Positions 26,701-39,474 of a stretch of 64,000 nt of DNA are shown here, piece after piece; the first letter of the stretch is position 1, and every line of letters starts with the position of its first letter. The stretch is from positions 1-64,000 of the forward strand of contig RCAB01000337.1 of NCBI GenBank assembly GCA_003640385.1, written 5' to 3'. The DNA comes from Setaria digitata (lineage: Eukaryota > Nematoda > Chromadorea > Rhabditida > Setariidae). Below the pieces are notes generated by a model, which saw only the letters and a list, made by a program, of their open reading frames with translations, was not told the origin of the DNA and searched no databases. The translations under genes and the position numbers were made by a program.

Positions 26701-29357
26701 GGAGATTCGAAAAATGACACCATATTCCAACGAAATCTTCGGGATTTCATTTTACTTCAGCGAGAAGAAACTGTTAAACTTGCCGTGGCATTACTAACAG
26801 CTCTACTTTTCCGCCATTTCTCATTGATGGTAATACCGAATTTTGCTTCAATCAAAGCTTTATCAATTAAATCGTAGTCGGATTCCAATATCCGATCAAA
26901 CTGTACTGCTACAGGCAGTAAACCCTAAAAATTTTTGATACAAAGCAGATGGATTTATACGAATTGGACAAACCGTAACAAGATTTATGCAGAACGCCGC
27001 GAGAGTGAAGAAATATTCCAACAAAACTCACTATAATATATTTTCGTGCAATCAAAATGCCAGCAATTGGACCCACAATAAATAATTCAAAACCATTTTC
27101 AACAGTGTTAGACTGAATAATATGTGTTGAAGTTTGTTGAGCCAACCATTGCATTTCTTCCTTTTTGCCCTCATCACGCAGTAATAGTTCAAGACAATTA
27201 TGTGCATTGATAATTGTATGACAAAGCAGACTATAATCATTCTGTAATAATTTTTTTTTTGTTAAGTTGTTACTAATATCTAATCACTTACTGAATAAAT
27301 TTTGAGAATGTAGGCTTTATTCTTAGGCGCTAATAACTGATAACGAACTCAACGGTAGCAACAAATCCATTAAATGAGAATTAAATATAAACCTGTAACT
27401 GATACATGTTGGCGAGAATCATAACTGCTTTAACCATTTCTACTTCGTTCTGTTCAGTTCCTTTCAAAATACACTTCACTTTACCACTTCGTTCTTCACG
27501 CAAACTAATAAAAATATCTGGATGCCCAATGTTTCTTTGCAATTCTTGGAAAGAATAACGGCATGTATTCGGCAATTCACATATTATACATAGTGGGGAT
27601 AATTTCTGAAAAGAAAATATTCATGGTTTAGATTCAGTCAACAACAACAAGAACATCTACAGTTTTTTAAATCTCGAAAAACACTAAATTTTCAAGCATA
27701 GTAAATGATATGTAATTCTTAAAGCTTATATTGATACAAAGTTTATGTTCAGTGAAATACATTAACTTACTCGTAATCGTTGTCGGGCTTTTTCCACTTG
27801 CCGAACTGTTCCAGATACTGACACCTATTTAAATGTTTAAAAGCCTTTTCATATAATTGTTAATTAATAATATAGCAATGCTTTTAGTTAGGAAATAAAA
27901 AAGTCTTTCTATTAACACGAAAAACAGCAGCGATTGTCTCTGCATGCTTTTTAAGGTTATTTCAGACTTTCTCTCATATTTGCAAAAAAAAAAAATCGTT
28001 TTACAGTATTTACAACACGAAGTCGTTAGTGTAATGAACCGTTTAAAATAACTGGGAAACTCAAAATAAATGATCATTCGTATTACTACTTATAACAGTT
28101 GAAGTAAAATTATGAAAATTACGGAATAACAGATGATTTAATTCTCCAAGTATTAAGTTTTATTCATCTTTATGCACAATGGTTGCATTGAATTCTGCAA
28201 AAGGATTAAAATCTGAAACACTCTAAAACTATTTATAATAGATCAATACCTGATTGTTCTTTTCCATATCATGAATCCTGTTCGAATCTGGAAAATGAAT
28301 GTGGCACATTGTATCACGCATTATATCCTGAGTATTTTTACCCTTTCGTCCTATTATTTTCGAATGATCGCAATGTGGTATTTCGATCCTTAATGATATT
28401 TTATCGCGCTGCAAAAACAATCCCTCAAATGATGACTTGGAAGCAAGAATATGAATTCAACGGTGCATTAAATTAAGGTCAAGAAGGCGATGGAACTGTA
28501 AAAGGTCAAGTATGAAGGAAGTAAAATAATCAAAATATTTAACCTTTATTCTGAGTGTTGATGCAATTAATTGACGAGCACAGTTAACTTGCTCAATTGT
28601 GCCAAGCATTTTCACGTAGGGATCTGAAAATTAATATTGTTTATTTTCTGCAAACTGCAATTTAATTTCAGAGTAAATGAAATATTGTTAACAAGTAGTT
28701 AGTCCTCATTATCTTATTTCTTCTTCAAAAATTAAAAAAACAAAATCTTTAAATAAAAAATGTATAACCTTTTTTCGTCTTTGCGCCAATTTTCAAACGA
28801 CTTGGCCACGAGATGACTGCACCAGAGAGCTCAGTTACCTGTGAAAAGTTTGTAAATACAAAAAATTAATATGAGCAGATTCAAGTTACTGATAAAATTC
28901 AGACGAAAATTCTTCAGAAAAAAAATTTTTTTCTCCGTTATTTAAGGAAAGCATTTCATAAATATTGCAAAAACAAACTTTTTGAAAGAATTCTTCCGCT
29001 GAAGGTAGGAATTTCTCTGACCCGTATAAAGGCTCACCTGAAATTCTTAATTTAGATCTTTATTAGCATTCATTACCCCTGATACTAAAGATGAGGGTAT
29101 GTATAATAACTGACGTGAAATTTTTTTTTCATAATGTTAATTATATTGTTGAACAGGACCTGAAGTTACTCTTCGGTTATTATTCAAAATTAAAGCTGCA
29201 TAATTTCAGACAAACCTGTAATCATCGATTCGAGTCGTTTACGATCAACTTGGATCTGCTCTTCCACTTGATTATTCGAGATTTTATCTCGATTAGTTAA
29301 TCGCGTATCTTTCGAGATCCCTTCGCCGGCTTCATGCATTCGTTCCTCTTCACTCAT
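23742..29357 (-). CDS. bcc-1: Bicaudal-C homologue (KH domains plus SAM domain), RNA-binding post-transcriptional regulator
   Basis: Bicaudal-C proteins bind mRNAs through KH domains, recruit deadenylases and polymerise by a SAM domain. Seventeen exons placed with matching phase: 29216-29357, 28979-29037, 28769-28838, 28544-28623, 28250-28408, 27771-27824, 27393-27605, 27032-27241, 26772-26924, 26235-26412, 25821-25942, 25504-25595, 25275-25327, 24945-25135, 24539-24722, 24046-24191, 23742-23841; about 735 residues, 3' end open. Family signatures: VDRKRLESMI; SWPSRLKIGAKTKKDP (KH1); KIIGRKGKNTQDIM then CHIHFPDSNR with GXXG at 137-140 (KH2); KHL segment 189-259; a KH3 region (260-329) with no GXXG; MLYQARERIL; GTPTKVRQPTDLWAGYGFS; and the SAM helix LLLDEQNLKDIGVSTMGAR near the end. 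Exon 17 ends at a GTGAGT donor in phase 1 followed by a poly-T run, so at least one more exon is expected below 23742. Confidence 0.9.
24855..24879. repeat. Poly-T run in a Bicaudal-C intron
   Basis: Twenty-five consecutive T on the plus strand, inside the intron between the exons at 24539-24722 and 24945-25135. Homopolymer of no evident function. Confidence 0.9.
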
Positions 29358-30246
29358 TGATTCAAAAATCTTAACAACGAATATTTTTGAATAATAAAAA
29401 TTTTCTAGCAAGAAAAAAGTAGTAAGAGGCAAATATATTTCCCAAGATTATTCAAACTTCATTTATAAATAATGGTGAAAGATACAGTTCTTATTTAAAA
29501 AAAAAAAGTGCAACAAATTTCAGTTTTCATAAATTATCCTCAGCCATATAATAACATAAATAAATATCTTATGTTAATGATCAGCAGTTGGCAAATTGAA
29601 AACGAATAATAGTGATAATAATTTGACAAGACGAGAGCACAAATAACTAGCTTTTAACGTACTTACGCACTTGACGTACGCACCAGAAACCGCGAAAAAG
29701 CGCAAGTGAATTGAAAACGAGCGAGTATGGTAAACGATCTGGAACGATTGGTAAGGCAGACAAAAAGGGTAATCATGCTAGAGAATAAATCAGTGCAATA
29801 TACATTGCAGTCTTTTTCTTTTTTATCAAGGTGCTTGAAAGAAAGAAATTTGAAACGTGTTGGAGTTCTGGGCAATGATTGCTTTAGTAAGTTCAGATGT
29901 TGACACACCTACAGGAAAGGTAAAGGTAAAGTATCACGCGAACAAAAGGGAGCGCTGGAAAGTGATCGTACCTCTTGCAACAAGAATACAACACATTACA
30001 TGACGTGCCCCATCCTATCACGCATTTTGTTGGGCGTACGATCGATGTACTGAAGATGACTGACATCGCGCGTTGATGTTATCAGGTTATCAGGTGGCTA
30101 GAGGGATTAATAAATCTACAAGCATATAAATTCAAGGAAAAAAATGATGAAAAGCTTATCAGTTAGCATTTTCATCAGTTTTTTTTCTTTTTTCTCTTTC
30201 TCTTTTGGTTTTCTTCTTTTTGCTTCTCAAGAAAAAATAGCGTAAA

Positions 30247-30470
30247 AGATGAAGATGAAGAAGAGGTAGAAGAAGAAGGAGAAGAAATAAGAGTAAATAG
30301 CTACTGATAAAAGATGAAAGAGGAAGGGAGTGGGAGAAAGCGGGGAGCGGGATTGGATGATTCCCGGGGAAAATAACTAAGATGGATATTAGAAGGTAGC
30401 GGTATGTGTTGCAAGGTAGAAAGAGGCGAAAGAGGATGAAAAAGGGAGGGGGACTGTTGAGTTGGGAAGG
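30247..30470. repeat. Purine-rich tract (plus strand GAA/GAG/GGA)
   Basis: Nearly pure A/G on the plus strand over about 220 bp: GAAGATGAAGAAGAGG-type repeats, then GGGAG-rich DNA. It lies about 1 kb upstream of the Bicaudal-C ATG. Such tracts can exclude nucleosomes or form triplex DNA; here that is only a possibility. Confidence 0.6.
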
Positions 30471-32514
30471 GGTCGCCAACCGGTTGTCTCACCTTTTTCT
30501 GAAATTTTGATGTCGTATGTTTTCGCGCAGCTCGCGCAAAACTCGGTTGTAGACGTTTCTTGAAAAGGCACGATTGGAGAGTGTCGCCTAGAAATTGTTC
30601 TTGATGTTAAATGTTAATTAATGAATTGCTTCCCTTTAAATCATTACTCTCCTCGTAACATTCACTCCATCACTGACCCCATAATTTACACACATGGGTA
30701 ATCATTTCTCAATAAGTATTAGAGTTTTTTCTTGGTACACCACTATTCAATGTTTACAACTTCGGCGATTTATATACAATCCAACGAATTTCAAAATGAA
30801 GTAACTCAGATCACAGAAGCATAAATTAGCTGATTTTCCACTTCTAGAACAAGAATTATTGCAAATTTATTAGAAGTCACACGCAGCAATGTTATCTAAC
30901 TGAAATGCTTAAAATTGGAAATCGAAATCAATTCAGTTTCTAAGTCATGCACAAATACATCACCTAGCGATTGTGTAGCTATGGTTTCAGTAATATAAAG
31001 TAGAAGCTGTTATAAAATAAGGCTTGATTCAAACATTATTAAACCAAGAAGGTCGGAAAGTTTGTTAAGCCAAAAAGAACTTCTAATAATGAGACATCTG
31101 TTGATATTGGCCTTATTTTGATCCTTTTTTTTTTGCAAACATATTTAATATCACAAAAGTTTGTAAAACTTCGAGTTTGCAGTTCTATTGAGTTATTGAA
31201 TTTATTGATTCATCCTCGTCCGTGATTTAAAAACTAAAACAATATTATTTTCCTTCACTTTTCTCAGTTAGTTTATTTTTTACTAAAACCTTCCACCATT
31301 TTCCATACTTGACAACTATTTTGGTAAATCGCAAAGACCTATTGATCATATTTTAAAACAATGAATTTCTTCTGCCTTCAGAATCTGCCTTGAACACCCA
31401 GGATATGAGTGAAAATTATAAAATGTCCAATCAAATCATTAAAATCATTTTTCACAAACTTTAGCTCAATTGATACTATAAAGATCGGGTAAAAAGTTGA
31501 TGGAGTCAAAGTTATTAACATTTGGCCAACAGATAGGCATTGGACTAAATGATCTGATTTACAATATATGCTATCCGATCGACACTTAACGAATATGTTC
31601 AACATTTAAAAGGGCCATAATTGTCCAATTGTTGCCATTTCACAAAAGCAGTATTTCACTAAGATGCATGAGAGAAAAATTTTTTCAAACTTCAAAATGA
31701 ACAAAACTTTTTTTTTTCCTTTTCACAAAAAAACCTGCAACATTTCTTCACTAATGCTCATTTCATTCTTTCGCGCTTCCTTTCTTCTTTTTTTTTTCTT
31801 TTTTCTCGACAAAAATATTTTTGTGATCAAATAGTGTCAGTAAATTGCCATTTAAAACACTGAATTTATTAACGAAACTCTCTGACGCCTTTGTGTCACA
31901 CGAACAACTCAATGCAATAGAGATAACACAGAAGGAGCCGGCATTGTGGCACTTTCATCTCCTCTCCAATTTCGATTCCCGAAAAAGTATTTTTGTTCCG
32001 TTGAAAGAAAAATACATATATATACATATATATATATTTATTTATTTGCTTATTTATTTATTTATTTACCTTCTAAAATATTTTTCTCTAACTTTAAATT
32101 CAAAATTTTACGATTTTTTACAAGCACCATCATTAACTTTCGATCGATTGAATGATTGTGACATCATTAAATTAAAAAAAAAAAAAAAAGAATTTAAAAA
32201 CAAGGGAACTTTTGCCCCTTTTTTTTCAAGTTTTATTTTCAAATATTTTTCTTATTACCGGGAGCTAATTCATAGAGATCGAAAACAAAGGAAGACAATC
32301 ATCAAATTATATGATGTGAAATACAAAACTGAATCAGCGAATTCAGCACGCACATGCAAGAAATTGTTAAGAAGGTTAACTAACAAGTATCACCGAAGTA
32401 TAATAAAGCTTAAATTAAAAACACTAGTTTATATAAGTTCTTTACTAAGCCCTTTGCTCTGATCAGAAAGCATAGTGCAGAAATCCATAATGTTCAAGTA
32501 AAGTAGACAGATTT

Positions 32515-32740
32515 GTTAATTATATATATATATTATATATATATTTTTCTATATATTTATATATATATATTTTTTTCTTTTATATATATATTTATATTTT
32601 ATATATGTATATATTTTTCTTATATATATATATATTTTTTTTCTATACATATTTACACTTTATATACATATATATATTAAAAAAAATATATTAAAAAAAA
32701 TATATAAAAAAATATATATATATATATATTTCGGAAAGCA
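32515..32740. repeat. Interrupted AT microsatellite
   Basis: Runs of TATATATA separated by short T or A blocks over about 220 bp. Low-complexity DNA with no coding capacity. Confidence 0.9.
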
Positions 32741-35700
32741 TTTTTTTTTAAATATTAAAAATAAGTTTCAGACTCAGATTGAATCTATGGTATATTTTAT
32801 TGCTTTGCAATTAACAAATAATATATCAACTGATATTGGCATGAAATTCGCTACTTCATTTTGTTAAAAATGGAAAAATGATCCGCTTTCTCGAAAAAAA
32901 AAAACTAATTAATCCTTTTGTTATAAATCTTTCTCTTTAACAGTAAAAAATTAATTACTGTCAATTCTGACTTTCAAACTGATAATAAATTATGATCACA
33001 AATATAAATTGAAAATTTAATAAAAGTGTCACTAACGAAAGTCCTGCATCAAATGCACTATATAATTCACCCAATTTCTTTTACGAAATTTATTGAATGA
33101 GAACAGTTTTCAGGATTTTCTTTGCCTTCGTTATTATCAAAGATAACTGACAATTCAATAAGAAATACTGTTGGAGAGATACTGTAATACAGTTATTCTC
33201 TAAAAAAAGTACGTGAAAAGAACGGCATACTGTAAGTGCTCTCTATTCTAAGGCTTCAAGTACTGTAGAAGGTTTACTCAAAATTTTATAATTTCTCAAG
33301 AAGAAACAATATTGGAGGGAAGTAACTCGATAAAAAATGAAAAATGCAGTGAATTTTATTCTTAATATTAAAAACAAATTTTTTCTTTTGTAGAATAATA
33401 ACAAAAAAATTGAGTTGTTTTTCACATTACCAGAAGTGTGAAATTTTCATCATTTCATTCCCATAAATACTAAATTTGAAGAACTTGAAAATGATAAGGA
33501 CTTATTTATTTATTTTTCTTAAAACATGCCGAATCTTCCATGGGGAACCGACTCCATTTTCAAGTCTGAATTGAACTTGAATTTGAAATGGATATGAGTT
33601 TTTAAAGATCGCCTACTTAAAAGGATTGAAAAATCATAACGATTCTTGTTCAATGAACAACCACTGATCACACATTCATCAGCTCTATCAACTATTTTTT
33701 GATAACATTTGCCACACTGTGTGTGTTTTTGGACAGAACTCTTGAGATAACTTTTAATAGCCTAGTTATTTTTGCCATCAAAATATTTCATCTTCTCTCG
33801 ATACTGGACATTTCTCATGCAAGACAGTTATTAAATGCCTAATTGTTGATGAATTTCTTTTTTTTCCTTTTACAGAATATTTCTTAAGGTCTTAATAAAA
33901 ATTTAATTGTACATGTACGCAGAACCCTAAAATAAAAACTGTGTATTTAGAATGAATAGTCTGCTAATAGCTAAAAAATATCAATTGAAAAAAAAAAAAT
34001 TGTCACAAAACTGACCTAATAATAATGACCAACGGCAATCGAAAGAAATATTTCTCTCATGTTCCCATTATCATAGCTTTGTCATCAATGTTGAAATTTA
34101 AAAATTTTTTGGAGTCAACTTTTATTCATAGGAATTTGCACATGCAAAAAATTAAGAAAATTTTACGAATTGATGTTATTTTCGAAACACGGCAAAGGTT
34201 ATCAGCATTGTCTTTATGATAAAAAGAAAAAACGAGTCTCTCTCAATTGCCCACCTATCTATAAAAGATTAGCTAAGTAGTACGGCTAATCCAAGAAAAA
34301 GTGCAAGTTACGCAAGAAAATCAGAGAATATAACTTGAGATTTTACTGTGATAGCTGATAATTTTTAGACAAAATTTCTTCAAAATTTTCCACCTTATCC
34401 AACAATTCTCAAACATCTATGCAGAGCATATCTCTCCCTTTTCTATTTATAGCTTGACATTTTTATGAGATGGCTGATATATGTTAAAGACTACTTTTGA
34501 TATATTATTTTCATCATTAATTTTTTGAAATTTTTGTAAAAGGAAAGTAATACATTTTTTTTTATTTTATGTGAACTTTTTACTCCGAGATGTGCAACTT
34601 TACTGAATGCACGGTCGTAAATTAGTTTCAAAAGTAAATTGCGCAAGTGGTTAACAATGATTTAAGATTGACCTACCAGTAATTTTTGATTTTATCAAAA
34701 TTGATAACATGAAATATTTTCAACACTAATGTATTTACTTTTTATCTCGGTTATGCAAGAAGCTATAATACTTATTTATACTCGTACTGCTGCAAACATT
34801 CGACAAATCGATTTGATGAAACTTTCACCCAAGATTTGCTAGAAAAAAGAACACTCTCTCTTTTAAACTCTTTAATTTTATTTCGCAAAATAACAGGAGA
34901 AGAAATTTTTGTGCAAGTTGGTAATACTTGTTTTTGACAATTGAAAAATTTTACAGATCCAACCATTATTGTATGAAAGAAACATAGCAGCATTCGTAAT
35001 TCTAGTTTTTTTTTTTTTGCTCTTGTGTGTTTTTTTTTTTTTTGTAAAGAAATCAGGTTGAAAGGGTGAAGAAACCGTTGTAGTAAATGTGATTTGACCC
35101 AGAACTATATTGTGATGGGACAGCTTTATATCTAGTCCTTTAGTTCATTTTGTTGATGCAACTATATCAAATGCCTATTTTCAAACTAATTTACCCACCT
35201 GTGCCTTTTTTTTTTTTGAAGAACATAATTAAAATAAAGTTTGTCTTTAAACGTTGAAATACTTTGGTGTGAACGAATTCGCTGGGTGGAAATGTCCTTG
35301 CACTTTAGTACTAATGTTCAAGTCGTAAATACATATTTCGCGAATAAATAGGAAAAAGAGAGAAAGAAAGAGAGAGAAAAAAAACTCATCTTATCATTAG
35401 TGATACATTGTAATTTAAAGCTCTACTAGTCTTCTACGAAATGAACGAACCTTAGAGGTGATAAGACTGATGTGTTTGAATATCGTTTGAAATAAATCAC
35501 CAACCATTGCTTTTCTTGACACAGGTAGATTGTTTGTCACATAAGCATATTTTTACATATTGATTGTTGTTTCATTTATAGCAGCATTTAAGTTAATGAA
35601 AATTTCGGAAATTTCACTGCCGACATTTATTTCTACTATCTTTTTGTTTCTCTCTACTCACTTTATCAACGTATTATTCTGTGCAATGGAACTTCAGCTG

Positions 35701-38597
35701 TTAAGTTTTATGCCTCAATTTCAGTATATCAGTAATATGTTTCCTAAATTCTTTTTGAAATCTTCCTATTTACAAGCAGTAAAAGGAACAAAATGCATCG
35801 ATCACTCGAAAATAGTTCAAGTGATTTCTTATTTGTTCCAATAAATTTTACTTTCATCCTTGTCAACAGTCCATTTCCTGTGATCAGTCATCTTGAAAGC
35901 AGTCATCTTTTCTGACTAATATCAAGGACAATTTTCACAAAAATAAAATAAAAATAAAAATAATTTTCGAACTTCTAAGATTTCTAACAAAAAAAAAGTC
36001 AAAGTGTAATAGAGTAAATTGCTTTTATAATAATGATAACTTCTCACTATTCCGAATTAAAATATAATTGATTTTGAGGGACAAAAGAAAAAAAATGAAC
36101 CAGCCAAAATATTTGTAGACAATATGATAATAAATATTCATTAACTGATATTTTTGTAGCTGATACCAAAATTGCACTTCAGGAACTTTTATAAAACGTG
36201 TCAAAGATCGAATGACAAAGAGTTGCATGATCGGATATTTCTCAAAATAACTGAAATAATTGATATTTTCGAATTTGATTCCTTCCAAAAAGGCATCAAG
36301 CCATCGCTCATGTTACTGTTCGCTGCTCAAATTCTTTTTGTCTTAAAAAAAAAAAAAAAAAGAACAAAAAAGAGAAAAATGCTGAAATGAATGCTGGAAC
36401 TAACCACTTCGCAGGAAATTAGTTTGAAAACAAAGAAAGCTCATTACATTGATTACTTTCGTTTTTCTCCAAGGGTAACATGAAATTTAAGCATTTAGGA
36501 TAAACTGGTTGGAATGACCTGTTTTTTTTTTAAGTTGATTACAAATATAAAATATGAAAAGAATGAATAAATGAGTCATTTCTGGAAAGCTAATCAAAAT
36601 GAAGGTAAAAAAAAACTTATAACCGATGAATAATGATACAATATTATTTTTACTACCGATTTAAAAGTTAGATCAGGAATATTTGGAAAAAAGGAGCTCA
36701 AAGGATAAGCTACACGTATGTCACTTCCGGTTTATACATGCACAGAACATTTTACCATTAAAATTTAACAGGAAAAAAAAAAAGAACAGAAAAAACTAAG
36801 ATTCGGTATGATAATGATAAAACTACAAGTTAAAAAATGATAATTACTGGCTCGTCTCTTGAAACTGTCACATCCTCATTCTTTTTCTTTTTCTCTTTCT
36901 TAAATATTTTTCTTATTTGATGTATGGTTTCGATCACAAATCATTCTCAGAGTTGAAGTTACTCCCATCAGTCCTGACTACCATTAAATATTTAATTTAC
37001 GTTTCAATCATTGATAATACAAATAATAATTTCCTTGACAGCAATCAATTGATTCTTTTTTTTTATTAACAGCATCTCATTTATTAAATTATTCGACTTA
37101 GCTGAAAACATTCCAGTTACATTTGGTTGATTATGTAATATTTATGCTTATTACTGATTATGGCAGAAACTCATAATAATTTTAAATGTGAAAATTAAAT
37201 TTTTGCTAACTTCTAAAATTTTCCAAATTATATATTTAAAAAAAACATCAAGCATTGTTGCATTGTATAATAAATTATTACTATATTGAAATATCGCAGA
37301 ATTTGTTTACTAATCATTTGTTACAAATGCAGCGAAAAAGGAATTAGGTTTATGTAAGCATATTTAATAGATGTGGATTAAAGATGATTTTCTCAAGCAA
37401 TGATAAAATACGACATAGCAGGAGCATGATAAAGCGGCATATGATAAGATCGATATTCTAAATTATCAAATCATTAATTATTGCAGTTAATTATCAATTT
37501 TCAACCAACAAGTATTGGCTAAAAATTTGACTTATCTTCTGCTCATAAACTGAATTGATATGATATTTTTGCAGATGCTGTGCTTTTGCTGATCAACTGG
37601 ATGAGAATAACAGCTGATGAATTCATTATTCAAAAAGAAAAGATTAATTTCTGCAAATATTCAATAGTAATTGGTTAATTCTCAAAAGCTATTTTTTTGC
37701 AAATTTTATCAGTTATCTTTCTCACGCATTAAAAAGAAAAAGTTTGTTCCAAATATTCTCATCCCAAAACAATTACGAAATACCATCAGTTCACAATTTC
37801 TTTCCTTTTAATAGCTTCAAACCATTTTTCAGATTTAATTGTTTTTTTTTTTCATGCTGGAATAAATTATTTCGATAATTTTATTAAAAAAAAAAAAAAA
37901 ACAGAAGAAAAAGAATGAATAAACAAATAGTGTTTAAACAGCATAAAAAAACAGAAGTGATATGAGTAAATAAGAGAATGGTAATTTATTTGGTGAAATT
38001 ATCGATAAAAATGTCAAAATTCCATAATAAAGTTTTGCTTTGACATATAAAAAATACAGATGAATAATAGTTGTAAAGCAAATCAACGATACCACTGCTT
38101 CTTTCCTTTGTTATTTCGAAATATTCTTAATTAATTATCGGTAGTGTTATTGAATAGTTTTGTATGCTGAATGCGCGCTATTTCTAATTTCTTTTATATT
38201 TAATTTCCTTCTATTGCGAATATTTTACTTGGAGTTTAAAATTTAATTAACAGATTGATCAACTGTAAGTATGTTTCAAAGTATGAATTTCATAATTTCA
38301 ACGATTATTTCTATTGTTTTCCTAACTAAGTGACCCTGAAATTTCAATTGGGATTTACGAAAAATTAATCTTAAATAAAAGATCGTGATTCTTTTATTAT
38401 CTAGACCAAAAAGTTTTTATCGATAATAATTTGAAAAATTACATTAATTTAACATTTAAGGTTTTTTTTTTCTGTAACGGCAAAAATTTTATGAACGGCA
38501 AGACAAATTCCAAGAAATTAAAAATCAGTGCTTAAGAATTAATGTAAAGTGAAGCTTCATGAATGACTACGTGTTAGTAACGTGACGCACTCGGAAA

Positions 38598-39474
38598 TTA
38601 CGGATTGCTAAGAACACATTCTATCGTAGAAACAACTAATGGAGGATTGCCGGTTTGCCATTTTTCTTCATCATTGCAATTTAGTGATACCGACACGGAT
38701 CCTGATTGAAAATTTATAAAATTCACTTGATTCACCGTTATACCAGCCATCAGCTCTAATGGTGGCGTTACTGTTGGTTGTCTACAATTAAAATTCCAAT
38801 TTTAGATTTTATGTAAAGTTTAACCAGATTTTACAGTGAATTTGCATTAATGTTTGATGTGAATTTTTGTTCCAAATTTTTTTTTTTTTTTTTTTTTAAG
38901 ATTTAAGCCGAAATAGCAGTAATAATTCTGTTATTTGAAATTTGTTTCAGATTGCAATTTTAAGGTATAATTTAAATTAAATGACACAAAAATCTACAGA
39001 ATAATGGTTGACTTCATTTTGTAATTTCAGGATTGGAAATAAAAATTTCTCACGAGCAAGTTGCAATAGCTATTGCATGGCAGGTATTGGTGCTATAGGT
39101 AAATGTCATGATGCCATCTGATAGATATGTGTTATTTGACGGTGTTGCTATCAGTGGTTGGCAACAAACTGAAAAGAATCTAAATATATGAAAATATTGC
39201 CGTCATATGTTCCGGCTATCAAAATCATCAAATTTATCCAGAGTTAATCAGTTGAACTTGTTAGCTAAAAGTGTTGCACTAACTCGTGAATGTCAGTGTC
39301 ATCGTTTGTGGTTTTAAACAATGAAGCTACTGTACTCTACTAATTTCTAACTAGCTGATCACTATATCTACATGGTTAAAAAAAGTAAAAAATAAAACAT
39401 GCCAGGAGGAGACGGAGCTGGAGTTGTTACTGGTGGGGTAGGTGCGCATGCGTAAATTACACGTAACTGGGTGC
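38598..39474 (-). CDS. C6-domain secreted protein, 5' end missing
   Basis: Three minus-strand exons with compatible phases: 39399-39474, 39054-39179 and 38598-38781, ending at TAA. The first gives a Cys followed by a Thr/Pro linker (CAPTPPVTTPAPSPPG). The second begins after a TATTTAG acceptor and reads VCCQPLIATPS, then SDGIMTFTYS, CHAIAIATC. The third ends with VSLNCNDEEKW and STIECVLSNP. The order CC, C, C, C, C with short beta-like spacing fits the nematode C6 domain (Pfam C6), usually extracellular and of unknown function. No exon is long, so open-frame scans miss it. The model enters at phase 1 from an upstream exon that I could not find; a signal peptide exon is expected somewhere above 39474. 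About 128 residues recovered. Confidence 0.6.

Larger units (their letters stand above)
29358..38597. other. Gene-poor interval between Bicaudal-C and the C6-domain gene
   Basis: About 9.2 kb without a supportable gene. The first kilobase includes the presumed Bicaudal-C promoter and a purine-rich stretch (30247-30470). The rest is strongly AT-rich, with an AT microsatellite near 32520-32740 and many homopolymer runs. The longest open frame (31845-32462) is Tyr/Leu/Phe/Lys-biased because of A/T richness and has no family pattern. Confidence 0.5.

Noticed and set aside
30159..30571. Minus-strand Pro/Ser/Leu-rich frames
   Set aside because: By-products of the purine-rich tract on the plus strand.
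31845..32462. 205-codon open frame on the plus strand
   Set aside because: Composition is dictated by A/T-rich low-complexity DNA (long Tyr/Ile/Leu/Phe and Lys runs), with no family motif and no splice context.
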